From the NCBI GenBank assembly GCA_947500295.1, contig CANMRM010000002.1, positions 558,001 to 622,000 on the forward strand: DNA of 64,000 bases, in the 5' to 3' direction. The stretch is from an uncultured Kordiimonas sp. Its GTDB lineage: Bacteria; Pseudomonadota; Alphaproteobacteria; Sphingomonadales; Kordiimonadaceae. Position numbers and translations under genes: made by a program. This document shows, one piece after another, positions 35,990 through 44,764 of this stretch (its first letter is position 1; each line of letters opens with the position of its first letter). A model generated the notes under the pieces. That model did no database searches, had not been told where the DNA came from, and worked only from the letters and a program-made list of their open reading frames with translations.

Positions 35990-36649
35990 ATGCCCTTATT
36001 CGATACTGTGCCCGATGTACCGCCGGAACCAGCCGCCGACTGTACCCTGTGTCCGCGTCTTGTGGAATTCAGGCGAGACAACGAAGCCGCTTATCCCAGC
36101 TTTTTCAATGGTGCGGTCCCGAGTTTTGGCGATGAAAATGCCCGGATTCTGGTTATTGGCCTTGCACCGGGGCTGAAAGGTGCCAACCAGACGGGCCGCC
36201 CCTTCACAGGTGATTATGCGGGCGACCTTTTATACAAATGCCTGAAAACCATGGGCTGGGCACACGGTACCTACGACAAGCGGCCGGACGACGGTTTTGA
36301 ACTCACCAATGTGATGATCACCAATGCTGTTCGCTGCGTGCCCCCGCAAAACAAACCTATCGGGTCTGAGGTCAACAATTGCCGCCCGTTCCTGATCTCC
36401 CGAATGGCGGCAATGCCCAATCTTAAGGTCTTGTTTGCACTTGGGAAAATCGCGCATGACACCACCATCCGCACCTTTGGATACCGGCTCGCGGACTATA
36501 AGTTTGCCCATGAAGCGGTGCACCAATTGCCCAACGGGCTTGTGCTGATCGACAGCTATCATTGCTCCCGGTACAATGTGAACACCAACCGCCTTACCGA
36601 AGACATGTTCCTGAGCGCGCTTGAATTGGTCCGAAGGGAAATTGGATAG
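35990..36649 (+). CDS. Family 5 (UdgB-type) uracil-DNA glycosylase
   Basis: 219 residues from the ATG at 35990; a TTG at 35966 is in frame and possible. Motif GLAPGLKGANQTGRPFTGDYAG near residues 60-80 is typical of UdgB, with cysteines at the N-terminus (CTLCPRL) fitting an iron-sulfur cluster together with AVRCVPP and NNCRPFL. The second motif SYHCSRYNVNT is the family-5 form of the HPS loop. Removes uracil and other deaminated bases. Confidence 0.87.
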   Translation: MPLFDTVPDVPPEPAADCTLCPRLVEFRRDNEAAYPSFFNGAVPSFGDENARILVIGLAPGLKGANQTGRPFTGDYAGDLLYKCLKTMGWAHGTYDKRPDDGFELTNVMITNAVRCVPPQNKPIGSEVNNCRPFLISRMAAMPNLKVLFALGKIAHDTTIRTFGYRLADYKFAHEAVHQLPNGLVLIDSYHCSRYNVNTNRLTEDMFLSALELVRREIG

Positions 36650-36708
36650 ATATTGAAGGTTATACCTGCAGGCTTTGAGGGGTTCCGGCCAGTTTTTTAC
36701 CAGCCCTC

Positions 36709-37176
36709 TCAATACTGGCCTTGTTGAAATACTTCAGTTTCCTGTTCGTTCATAAAGAAACAGATTTGGCGAAAGTATCCTGGCATCAGGTCACTGAGCT
36801 TTTGTTTGCCTGAACCAGTCAGGGAAACCTGTTTAGCTCTACCATCCCTGTCATCTGCCTTTGCGGAAATCAAACCATCTGCAATCAGGCCTTTAAGGGT
36901 TCTGCTCAGCACCGGCCTGGAGACGTCGAGGCGTTCAGCCAGCTCAGAGGCCAGGAGACTGTTTCTCTCAGGCTCCCGGTCAATGACCACGAGAACAAGA
37001 AAACGCAGCTGCGAAAAATCGTTGTTTCTGAAATATGTGTTGAGTTGCCGAATCAATAGGCTCGCATTTCTCAACAGGGACAAGGCCTGCTCAATGGTGT
37101 CAGAGTCGCCCTCCCGGGTCTTGGCCACATAGCCTTCAATCATCTGGCGGCTGGGCAGGGTTTTCAGGAAAAACAT
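36709..37176 (-). CDS. MarR-family transcriptional regulator
   Basis: 155 residues. Winged helix in the middle: LASELAERLDVSRPVLSRTLKGLIADGLISAKADDRDGRAKQVSLTGSGKQKL. Helices at both ends form the dimer interface. The start follows the ABM gene stop by three bases, so the two are probably one transcript. A 46-bp near-palindrome upstream of that transcript is the expected operator. Confidence 0.88.
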   Translation of the reverse strand: MFFLKTLPSRQMIEGYVAKTREGDSDTIEQALSLLRNASLLIRQLNTYFRNNDFSQLRFLVLVVIDREPERNSLLASELAERLDVSRPVLSRTLKGLIADGLISAKADDRDGRAKQVSLTGSGKQKLSDLMPGYFRQICFFMNEQETEVFQQGQY

Positions 37177-37179
37177 CGG

Positions 37180-37461
37180 TTAGCTCAGTCTGCTGAGCTT
37201 GGTAATTTCGACAGGTTCGGAAAGCCATTCCTTATAGGCCTCAAAGACTGCTGCGATATAGGGCTGGAGATAGTGCCTTTCGAGCGCCGCTTCATCCACC
37301 CATTCCTCATAGAGATACAAACACCCATCACCCACACCCTCATGGAGCACAAACTTGCGACAACCAGGCTCTTGCAAGGTAAGAGACACGATATCCTCTA
37401 TAGCTCGCCTCGCGGCGGCCATAAATTCCGGTTTCGGTGAAATTTTTGCAAACAAATACAA
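37180..37461 (-). CDS. ABM-fold putative monooxygenase
   Basis: 93 residues from a TTG at 37461, favoured because GAGGAA lies 6 bases upstream and the product then begins MYLFAKISPKPEF, the usual family start. An ATG at 37500 would add 13 residues but lies inside a palindrome and has no ribosome site. The pattern EPGCRKFVLHEGVGDGCLYLYEEWVDEAALERHYLQPYIAA is typical of the antibiotic biosynthesis monooxygenase superfamily, which includes quinol oxygenases. Cofactor-free oxidation of a quinone-like or phenolic compound is likely; substrate unknown. Confidence 0.85.
   Translation of the reverse strand: MYLFAKISPKPEFMAAARRAIEDIVSLTLQEPGCRKFVLHEGVGDGCLYLYEEWVDEAALERHYLQPYIAAVFEAYKEWLSEPVEITKLSRLS
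37182..37199. other. Hairpin at the ABM/MarR gene junction
   Basis: AGCTCAG and CTGAGCT pair perfectly around a TCTG loop. It spans the ABM stop codon region and ends 6 bases before the MarR ATG, where the ribosome site should be; it could damp MarR translation. Confidence 0.4.
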
Positions 37462-37476
37462 AATGTGTTCCTCGCT

Positions 37477-37522
37477 TTTTAGTATCGATTTAATTATCAT
37501 GATAACTAAATCGATACTAAAA
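37477..37522. promoter_or_regulatory. 46-bp near-perfect palindrome, probable MarR operator
   Basis: Arms of 16 bp (37477-37492 and 37507-37522) are exact reverse complements; the centre 37494-37505 (TTATCATGATAA) is itself a perfect palindrome, leaving one mismatched pair. It lies 16-61 bases upstream of the proposed ABM start, where a promoter should be. Confidence 0.75.
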
Positions 37523-37567
37523 TCAACAATGACAGGCCGCAGCTGATGAATACTGGTGTGTATGCAT

Positions 37568-37591
37568 CAAAAAAAGGGAGCCGAAGCTCCC
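37568..37591 (-). terminator. Rho-independent terminator after the TonB receptor gene
   Basis: On the minus strand GGGAGC and GCTCCC pair around TTCG, followed by seven T residues, 24 bases beyond the stop codon of the TonB-dependent receptor. Confidence 0.88.
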
Positions 37592-37614
37592 TCTCAAATT
37601 CATTGCAAGTCCGA

Positions 37615-39741
37615 CTAGAACCGTGCGTTTACCGCAAACCGCGCATTCAGCGGTGGTGCAACAGTTGCCTGATGCGTTGAATGCGAATTCGGGAAGTATA
37701 GTTTGTCTGTTAGGTTTTCGATATTGACCTGCAGACGAATGTCGTCAGAAACGTCATAGAATGCCGCTGCGTCAAACCGAGTGTAGCTCGGCAAAACAGC
37801 CGTGTTACCATTGTTTATGAAGCTCTTGTCCTGATACGTCATGCCGACGCCAACACCAAACTTATCGGTTACCTGGAAGTTGTTCCAGATTGACAGCATG
37901 TTTTCAGGAAGCTCGCGCGGACGCAGGCTTGTTGGTCCCGAGCGGTTGACCTGCTCACCGTCCAGATAGCTGTAGCCCGCAGAAATAAACCAGCGGTCTG
38001 TAAGCTGACCTGTTATCTGGATTTCAAAACCCTTAATGGTGCTATCGATGACATCCAGAGTTTCTGGGTCATTATCTGCAACTTGAGGCGAACTTTGTTC
38101 AATCTCGAAGACGGCAGCCGTTACGCTCAGCCGGTCCTCGATATCCCACTTGATACCGGCTTCCAGGTTCGCAAACGTGTTTGGGTCCAACTGATTGTTA
38201 CTGCCGTTAATATTCGCAAACTGCTCGCCACTACGCGGCAGAAACGATTCACTGTAGCTCGCGTAGACCGAGATGTTTTCCTGCGGCTTCAGGATGAGAC
38301 CAAAGCGAGGTGACACACGGTCATCGGTGCGCGTGCGTGTTTCGTTCGCTGGCACATTAAACACTTCGATATCAAAGCGATCGTAGCGGGCACCAACTAC
38401 CAAATCTACCCAGTCCGCCAATTCGATCTGGTCCTGGATGTAAGCGGAAAACACATCGATATCAACACGCGTGTCATCGTTCAGATCAACGGTGAAGTTA
38501 TTTGTGGTGGCAACTCCATCCGCATTCACACCAATACTTCCACGCAAGTTAAGCGGCCGGTTGATGAGAAAGACTTCATTGTCGTCAGACGTAGTGTCCC
38601 AGAAGGAATTGAAACGGAACTGGTCAGACGAAGTATTGATGTACTCAACGCCCGCGATAATTGTGTGACCAATTGCGCCAGTTGCACCTTCACCCACCAA
38701 GTTACCGGACAGAATAAGGTTTTTGCGCTCGGTCTCATCTTCATAACCGTCAAGCGTTACACGATCAGGTGTGTTAACTTGATCGTAACCTGACGCATAA
38801 AAGTTGCCATAAAACTTGTCGTAGTCACCATAAAAGGCGCTGAAGTTGCCTTTCAGACTGTCAGAGAATTCATGCTGAACGGCTGCACGGAACAAATGTG
38901 CCTGCAGTGTTGTTGTGTTCACTTCAGGGTCACCAAACACGATGTCTTCGAAGGCCTCCACAGGCCGGCCATCAGCGCCAGTAGGGATACCACGGTCAAT
39001 GAAGCGCTCGTGGTCGATATATTCGTAAGAAACATCGACGGTCGTATTTTCGCCCAGCAGGAATTTGGCGGTTGGGTTGATACCAATCCGTTCACCATCA
39101 TAAAAATCACGATGATTATTGAGGTTCTCATACATTGCATTGATACGAAAGGCAGCTGTATCGCTTGCATCAAAGTTGCTGTCGATTTGGAAACCAAAGG
39201 CGCCAAAAGTGTCTAAAGAGGCCTGTGCCGTGTTGAAGCTCTCACCGATAACTCCCTTTTTGGTCACACGGTTGAGAACCCCACCGGTGCCGCCACGACC
39301 AAACAGCAGCGCATTAGGTCCACGCAAAATTTCAACCTGCTCCAGATTGTATAAGGGGCGGTAATATTGAACGTCGTCGCGTACGCCGTCGATGAAAAAG
39401 TCAGCTGTGGATCGTACACCACGAAACACAACTGAATCGCGGTGGCCTTCACCTTGTGAGTTGTTCACACCCGGCGTGTAGTTGATGATTTGCGCTATAT
39501 TCGTAAACCCGCGCTGAATAATTTCCTGAGCGGAAATGAGCGAAAGGCTTTGTGGCACGTCAATAACCGGCGTTGGCGCCTTCAGGGAGTTTACCTGATC
39601 GGAGTAAAGAACACGCCCGGTTACGATGATTTCTTCCAGGTCCGCGTCCGCTGCTGCTTCTGCCGCTGAAACAGCGCCACCGGCCGCACCAACCATCAGC
39701 GCTGAAAATGCGGCGCCATTGAATGCTGAAAACTTTTTCAT
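37615..39741 (-). CDS. TonB-dependent siderophore receptor
   Basis: 708 residues. Signal peptide 1-28, short TonB-box region, plug domain (about 40-160) with PQSLSLISAQEIIQRG, FIDGVRD and RGPNALLFGRGGTGGVLN, then a beta-barrel of alternating residues ending in the C-terminal aromatic signature (FAVNARF). The plug pattern is of the FhuE/Fiu-like siderophore group. Imports a ferric siderophore, probably a xenosiderophore as no biosynthesis genes are nearby. An AATAATTATT palindrome at 39758-39767 lies 17-26 bases upstream and might be part of an iron-responsive site, but this is weak. Confidence 0.92.
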   Translation of the reverse strand: MKKFSAFNGAAFSALMVGAAGGAVSAAEAAADADLEEIIVTGRVLYSDQVNSLKAPTPVIDVPQSLSLISAQEIIQRGFTNIAQIINYTPGVNNSQGEGHRDSVVFRGVRSTADFFIDGVRDDVQYYRPLYNLEQVEILRGPNALLFGRGGTGGVLNRVTKKGVIGESFNTAQASLDTFGAFGFQIDSNFDASDTAAFRINAMYENLNNHRDFYDGERIGINPTAKFLLGENTTVDVSYEYIDHERFIDRGIPTGADGRPVEAFEDIVFGDPEVNTTTLQAHLFRAAVQHEFSDSLKGNFSAFYGDYDKFYGNFYASGYDQVNTPDRVTLDGYEDETERKNLILSGNLVGEGATGAIGHTIIAGVEYINTSSDQFRFNSFWDTTSDDNEVFLINRPLNLRGSIGVNADGVATTNNFTVDLNDDTRVDIDVFSAYIQDQIELADWVDLVVGARYDRFDIEVFNVPANETRTRTDDRVSPRFGLILKPQENISVYASYSESFLPRSGEQFANINGSNNQLDPNTFANLEAGIKWDIEDRLSVTAAVFEIEQSSPQVADNDPETLDVIDSTIKGFEIQITGQLTDRWFISAGYSYLDGEQVNRSGPTSLRPRELPENMLSIWNNFQVTDKFGVGVGMTYQDKSFINNGNTAVLPSYTRFDAAAFYDVSDDIRLQVNIENLTDKLYFPNSHSTHQATVAPPLNARFAVNARF

Positions 39742-39906
39742 AAGTCCTGCTTTTAAGAATAATTATTAGAAACAACGCGGGTGTAACACCGGCAATTTGC
39801 TTTTGCAAGTCATTCTTAAAAACAGGTAGGCCACATTTTGTCTCAGGGATAATTGAGCCTGAATGAGGGCGAAACCCATAGAGATTGGCACCAAAATGCG
39901 GGACTT

Positions 39907-40392
39907 CTAACCCAGGTCTTTTATCAGGCGAGCTTTTTGACGGTCCCAGTCGCGCTGTTTGGCAGTTTCCCGCTTGTCATGCAGCTTTTTGCCCTTGCCC
40001 AGGCCAAGCGCAACTTTCGCCCTGCCCTGGTCATTGAAATAGACCTTAAGCGGCACGAGCGTCATACCGCCGCGTTGAACGGCGCCGCCCAGCCGGGCAA
40101 TTTCCCGCTTATGCATCAAAAGCTTTCGCGGTCGCCGCGGCTGATGATTGAAACGGTTGCCGTGAGAAAATTCAGGAATGTAGGCGTTGACCAACCACAG
40201 CTCACCGTCTTTTTCCTCGGCGTAACTTTCCTTGATGTTGGCCTGCCCGCCACGCAGGGACTTCACTTCCGTGCCAGTCAGCACCAGTCCCGCTTCGAAT
40301 TCGTCTTCAATGAAAAACTCGTGTCGTGCTTTGCGGTTATCTGCCGCCACACGGCTGGGCGCACCCTTGTCTTTTTTGTTTTTAGACGCCAT
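39907..40392 (-). CDS. smpB: SsrA-binding protein SmpB
   Basis: 161 residues. [43 protein letters not shown] and the C-terminal [24 protein letters not shown] tail that enters the ribosomal mRNA channel. It works with tmRNA in ribosome rescue. It lies 8 bases after dapA, an arrangement common in Alphaproteobacteria. The tmRNA gene is not in this window. Confidence 0.96.
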   Translation of the reverse strand: MASKNKKDKGAPSRVAADNRKARHEFFIEDEFEAGLVLTGTEVKSLRGGQANIKESYAEEKDGELWLVNAYIPEFSHGNRFNHQPRRPRKLLMHKREIARLGGAVQRGGMTLVPLKVYFNDQGRAKVALGLGKGKKLHDKRETAKQRDWDRQKARLIKDLG

Positions 40393-40400
40393 GTCCGCAC

Positions 40401-41288
40401 TCAGAGACCACTTGGGCCCAGCCCCGCATGATAAATGGCCGATGCAATGATTGATCGCGCGCTTTCGCTTGCAGGCAATATCGGCAGGCGAACCGCTTCG
40501 CTGCAGATGCCGAGCAAGCTAGCTGCATATTTTGCCGGGGCCGGACTTGGCTCCAGGAACATGGCCCGGTGCAGAGCCAACAGCTTGTCATGAATGGCCA
40601 GTGCAGCTTTGAAGTCACCTTCTGCACACGCAGCCTGCAACTGAGCACAAAGTTTCGGCGCGACATTCGCAGATACGGATATACAGCCGACACCGCCCAT
40701 CGCGTTAAAGCCGACAGCGGTCGCATCTTCGCCGGAAAGCTGGACAAAATCCGGTCCAAGCACTGCTCGCTGACTGGCACAGCGGTCAAGGTCTCCAGTC
40801 GCGTCCTTCACACCGACAATGCGCGGCAACTCATAAAGCCGGGCCATTGTCTCAACGGACATGTCGACCACCGAGCGGCCCGGAATATTATAGATGACAA
40901 TGGGCAGGTCCGCAGCGTCATGCACCGCCCTGAAATGCTGATACAAACCCTCCTGGCTGGGTTTGTTGTAATAGGGTGTCACCACAAGCGCTGCATCTGC
41001 CCCGACCGCCTGCGCATGCTGGATTAGGGTGACAGCTTCCGCCGTGTTGTTTGAGCCCGCACCAGCAATCACTGGAACACGGCCATCCGCGGCTTCCACG
41101 CACAGTTCCACTACACGCCCATGCTCTTCATGGCTCAAGGTAGGAGACTCGCCAGTGGTACCCACCGGTACAAGACCGCTCGACCCTTCGTTAATCTGCC
41201 AGTCGACAAATTTCTGGAACCGATCCGCATCAACTTCAAAGCTGTCGGTAAATGGCGTTATCAGCGCCGGAATAGAGCCCTTGAACAT
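40401..41288 (-). CDS. dapA: 4-hydroxy-tetrahydrodipicolinate synthase
   Basis: 295 residues of the aldolase class I family. Y133 in VIYNIPGR and Schiff-base K161 in VGVKDATGD fall at the same numbers as in E. coli DapA, and [11 protein letters not shown] gives the pyruvate carboxyl-binding Thr44-Thr45. It condenses pyruvate with aspartate semialdehyde in lysine and peptidoglycan precursor synthesis. Confidence 0.95.
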   Translation of the reverse strand: MFKGSIPALITPFTDSFEVDADRFQKFVDWQINEGSSGLVPVGTTGESPTLSHEEHGRVVELCVEAADGRVPVIAGAGSNNTAEAVTLIQHAQAVGADAALVVTPYYNKPSQEGLYQHFRAVHDAADLPIVIYNIPGRSVVDMSVETMARLYELPRIVGVKDATGDLDRCASQRAVLGPDFVQLSGEDATAVGFNAMGGVGCISVSANVAPKLCAQLQAACAEGDFKAALAIHDKLLALHRAMFLEPSPAPAKYAASLLGICSEAVRLPILPASESARSIIASAIYHAGLGPSGL

Positions 41289-41370
41289 GGCCTTCGCCTC
41301 GTAAGAAACAGAAAAATCTGGCGCACCCTAACGCCGCCCCGGGAAAAGGGCAAGCGCAGGATGGCCAGGA

Positions 41371-41387
41371 GGGAGGGTCAGGGAGGG
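41371..41387 (+). other. Potential G-quadruplex motif upstream of dapA
   Basis: GGGAGGGTCAGGGAGGG: four G3 runs with loops of 1, 3 and 1 bases, in the gap between the EF-hand gene stop and the dapA start. It is on the plus strand, the template strand for dapA. Confidence 0.6.
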
Positions 41388-41402
41388 TTAGTCTTGCAAT
41401 TG

Positions 41403-41987
41403 TTACTGACCGCGAGCCTGCCGCTTACCGCGATGACGCATGCGGTGCTTTCCGCGCTCAAGGGTTTCGTCAAGCTCCGCTTCACTAACCGCGCCATCAC
41501 CATTAATGTCGGCACGCTTGTATCTTTTGATCATCGGCGCGGCAAATTCGTCAATATCGAGCTGTTCGTTTTCATCCCGGTCCAGCTTCGCCATAAATTT
41601 CATGCGAGAGGGCCTGCGTTTCTCTGCCATCTCCTCTGAGGATAGCCTCGGCTGCGCACCCTCCGGATTTTCCGAAGCACGACTGCGGTGACGTTGCATT
41701 CGTTCCTGCTTTCTAGCCATACGTTCTGCCGCATGAGCGGGCAGCGGCATCTTCAAAGGCAGCTCCTCTAACAGTAAAATGCCGTTTCCGTCCTGGTCAA
41801 ATTCGGCAAATTTCCTGCTAACGTCCTCCATCAATTCGTCATGGCTGACGACACCGTCACCATTGACATCAAAAGTCTGAAAACGCTCTTTTGCAGCAGC
41901 GCGAAAATTTGCGTTATTCCCAGGCTGGGCGCTGGCAGATGCCGCCAGCAAAGAGATCATTGAAACCGCTATCGTTACTTTCTTCAT
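41403..41987 (-). CDS. Exported four-EF-hand protein
   Basis: 194 residues with a signal peptide (about 1-20, ending AASASAQP). Four EF-hand calcium loops are visible: DVNGDGVVSHDE, DQDGNGILLLEE, DRDENEQLDIDE and DINGDGAVSEAE; the second and third deviate at some ligands. They are separated by a basic Met/Arg-rich linker, and the tail is Arg/His rich. A periplasmic or secreted calcium-binding protein of unknown role. Single gene. Confidence 0.85.
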   Translation of the reverse strand: MKKVTIAVSMISLLAASASAQPGNNANFRAAAKERFQTFDVNGDGVVSHDELMEDVSRKFAEFDQDGNGILLLEELPLKMPLPAHAAERMARKQERMQRHRSRASENPEGAQPRLSSEEMAEKRRPSRMKFMAKLDRDENEQLDIDEFAAPMIKRYKRADINGDGAVSEAELDETLERGKHRMRHRGKRQARGQ

Positions 41988-42205
41988 TTGTTGGTCCTGT
42001 CTTCGTTATTCTCATTTGAAAACCAGCAGAACTGGCGTGCCTGATTTTCAGTTCTGTTACGCAACACCAACAAAAACCCTTCGCTCCGTCTCACGTTTTG
42101 TCGCTATTTTCTTGTCGCTGGCCCGGGTTTGCCATAGCTTCCAGCACAATACGCACAAATAGCGCGGCTTCTGGGCTAATTCGGCCGCGTGAGGGAGGGT
42201 CCAAC

Positions 42206-44584
42206 ATGCGATTATTTGCTTTGATTGCCGTTCTCGGCATTTCTTTTTCTGTGTCCGCCGATCCGGTTCAACAAACCAAGGGATCGTTTGAAGACAAATT
42301 CCGGCAACTCGAGGAGCAATTGCCCACACCCAACGTTTATCGTACGGGCTCTGGCGCACCGGGCCACGAATACTGGCAGCAAAAAGTCGACTATTCGATC
42401 AAAGTCAGCTTGAACGAAGCAGACCGGATCATCACGGGAACACAGCGGGTACGCTATCAGAATAACTCGCCTGATACGCTGACGTACCTCTGGCTGCAAA
42501 TGGACCAAAACCGCTTCTCCAAGCATTCGGATGCTGTTGCAGGCATGCGCATGAGCACTGGTGCTCGCGATCGCATGGCATATTCCACGCTGGAGTATCT
42601 TGCACGCACCGAATTCAAGGAATGGGGCTTCAATGTCACGCGGGTGCAGTCTGATGGAACGGACTTGCGCTTTAGCATGAGCGACACAATGATGCGGCTG
42701 GACCTACCAGAACCCCTCGCGTCCGGCGATAGCATCAATTTCGAAATCGACTGGTGGTACAATATTGTAGAGGCCAAAATTATGGGCGCTCGCGGCGGTT
42801 ATGAGCCCTATGAGCGCGACGGCAATGATGTCTACTTTATTTCGCAGTGGTTTCCCAGATTGGCTGCCTACACAGACCTCAAAGGCTGGGAGCACAAACA
42901 ATTCATCGGAACCGGCGAATTCACCCTTGAATTCGGCGATTATGACGTGGAAATCACGGTACCGGCCGACCATATCGTTGGCTCTACAGGTGAATTGCAA
43001 AACCCGCGAGAAGTCCTCACGCGAGAGCAGCGCAACCGCCTGGAGCAGGCTCGCACCTCCGACACACCGGTTTTCATCGTGAACCAGGAAGAAGCGCTCG
43101 AAAATGAAAAAGAACGCTCAACAGACACCAAAACCTGGAAATTTTCCGCTGAAAATGTTCGCGACTTCGCATTTGGTTCCTCGCGCAAATTTGTTTGGGA
43201 CGCGATGGGCGTCACCATGCCCGATAGCGGCCGCACAGTTATGGCAATGTCGCTTTATCCCGATGAGGCAATGCCCTTGTGGGATAAATACTCGACGCAT
43301 TCAATCGCACACACGCTCGAAACCTACAGCCGCTATTCATTTGAATACCCATACCCTGTCGCATGGTCGGTAAATGGACCAATTGGCGGTGGCATGGAGT
43401 ATCCGATGATCACCTCAAACGGTCCGAGACCTGTCATTGAAACCAAGGACGGTGAAGAAATCCGCACCTATACCAAGCGGGCAAAATATGGCCTGATCTC
43501 TGTTGTTATCCATGAGATCGGTCACATCTATTTCCCGATGATCGTGAACTCGGACGAACGTAACTGGGCCTGGATGGACGAAGGCCTGAACAGCTTTTTG
43601 CAAAGCCTTTCCGAACGCGAATGGGAAGCCTATTACCCTAGTCGGTACGGCCACCCAAACCGCGCCATTCCGTATATGACAAGCCCAAACCAGACTCCAA
43701 TCATGACACAGTCGGACAGTATCCTCGGATATTTCCCTAACGCTTATATCAAGCCAGCGGTCGCATTGAACATTCTACGCGAAACCGTTATGGGCAGGGA
43801 GTTGTTCGATTTTGCTTTCAAGGAGTTTTCCCGTCGCTGGAAATTCAAACGGCCCTATCCGGCTGACTTTTTCCGCACGATGGAAGATGCCTCTGCAAAA
43901 GATCTGGATTGGTTCTGGCGTGGTTGGTTCTACACCACCGACCATGTGGATATTGCGATCAAGGGCGTGACACATGCCCGGATCAACACTGGCGACCCGG
44001 AAATCGAAAACCAGTTCGACCGCACGGAATCTGAAAAAGAAAAAGTCTATGTCGCGGAAACGAAGAACAAGCGCGACGGCATGCTTCGCCGCATAGACCG
44101 CTTCCCAGAACTTGTTGATTTCTATAATGAAAACGATGATCACATTGTTACGCAGAAACAAAAGAAAGCCTATGAAGGCAAACTGAAAGGCCTGAAAGGC
44201 TGGGAAAAGGAACTGCTCAAGTTCGGCCACGAACTCTATTTCATCGACTTTGAAAACAAAGGCGGGTTGGTGATGCCTTTGGTGCTGAAAGTGGAGTACG
44301 CTGATGGCACCAGCGAAGATGTCCGTATACCGGCTGAAATTTGGCGTTCCAATGCCAAGGAAGTCACGAAGCTCCTGGTACGCAACAAAAAGATCACGTC
44401 CGTAACGCTCGATCCATATATGGAAATCGCTGACGCAGACACCTCCAACAACAGCTGGCCCGCCAAGGCCGCTGTCAGCCGCGTTGAGCTGTTCAAGAGC
44501 CGGCCTTCTCGCAACCTGATGCGTGAGGCGATGGAAGGCCAGTCAAAGGATGAAACTTCGGACGGTGGAGCAGAAAGCAACTAA
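42206..44584 (+). CDS. Exported M1-family metallopeptidase
   Basis: 792 residues from the ATG at 42206, preceded by GAGGGAGGG; the frame extends to 42098 with no site. Signal peptide to about residue 19. GGGMEYPM is the exopeptidase substrate motif (GAMEN variant), and the zinc site is HEIGH at about 436-440 with the third ligand Glu in WMDEGLNSFLQ, 18 residues on. An aminopeptidase-type zinc protease acting outside the cytoplasm. The Glu- and Lys-rich C-terminal part may be a helical cap. Its DUF6702-like neighbour (45907) is often found near M1 peptidases. Confidence 0.9.
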   Translation: MRLFALIAVLGISFSVSADPVQQTKGSFEDKFRQLEEQLPTPNVYRTGSGAPGHEYWQQKVDYSIKVSLNEADRIITGTQRVRYQNNSPDTLTYLWLQMDQNRFSKHSDAVAGMRMSTGARDRMAYSTLEYLARTEFKEWGFNVTRVQSDGTDLRFSMSDTMMRLDLPEPLASGDSINFEIDWWYNIVEAKIMGARGGYEPYERDGNDVYFISQWFPRLAAYTDLKGWEHKQFIGTGEFTLEFGDYDVEITVPADHIVGSTGELQNPREVLTREQRNRLEQARTSDTPVFIVNQEEALENEKERSTDTKTWKFSAENVRDFAFGSSRKFVWDAMGVTMPDSGRTVMAMSLYPDEAMPLWDKYSTHSIAHTLETYSRYSFEYPYPVAWSVNGPIGGGMEYPMITSNGPRPVIETKDGEEIRTYTKRAKYGLISVVIHEIGHIYFPMIVNSDERNWAWMDEGLNSFLQSLSEREWEAYYPSRYGHPNRAIPYMTSPNQTPIMTQSDSILGYFPNAYIKPAVALNILRETVMGRELFDFAFKEFSRRWKFKRPYPADFFRTMEDASAKDLDWFWRGWFYTTDHVDIAIKGVTHARINTGDPEIENQFDRTESEKEKVYVAETKNKRDGMLRRIDRFPELVDFYNENDDHIVTQKQKKAYEGKLKGLKGWEKELLKFGHELYFIDFENKGGLVMPLVLKVEYADGTSEDVRIPAEIWRSNAKEVTKLLVRNKKITSVTLDPYMEIADADTSNNSWPAKAAVSRVELFKSRPSRNLMREAMEGQSKDETSDGGAESN

Positions 44585-44602
44585 TCGCAAAACAACATAT
44601 CG

Positions 44603-44635
44603 CAGAGGCGGCCGTCCTGCCGCCTCTGTATTTAT
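44603..44635 (+). terminator. Rho-independent terminator after the M1 peptidase gene
   Basis: CAGAGGCGGC and GCCGCCTCTG form a 10-bp stem with a six-base loop, followed by TATTTAT, 19 bases after the stop. Confidence 0.8.
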
Positions 44636-44764
44636 CAAGACTGCGTGTTGTTAACCTTGCCGTATCATTTTGCGGTTATTGTTGCTCAGGAATGCGGACA
44701 GGAATGTCAGGGAATTCGGGATAGGTTTGCTAAATAACGGCAACGCCTGATCCTGCTCAGGAAT

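Noticed and set aside
36687-36720. GGCCAGT/ACTGGCC as a terminator between the uracil-DNA glycosylase and MarR genes
   Set aside because: The 20-base loop and the position within the 3' end of the MarR gene make it a poor terminator; the T run lies inside the loop.
39758-39767. AATAATTATT upstream of the TonB receptor as a Fur box
   Set aside because: Short AT palindromes occur by chance, and flanking bases do not complete a 19-bp Fur or ICE-box pattern. It is mentioned only as weak in the receptor entry.
39742-39906. Possible tmRNA gene beside smpB
   Set aside because: The gap is too short and shows no tRNA-like end or tag-coding frame.
44651-44656. TTAACC as a CtrA site for the diguanylate cyclase gene
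   Set aside because: Only a half-site; the position seven bases upstream does not read TTAA, and the distance to the start (about 110 bases) differs from the other three sites.
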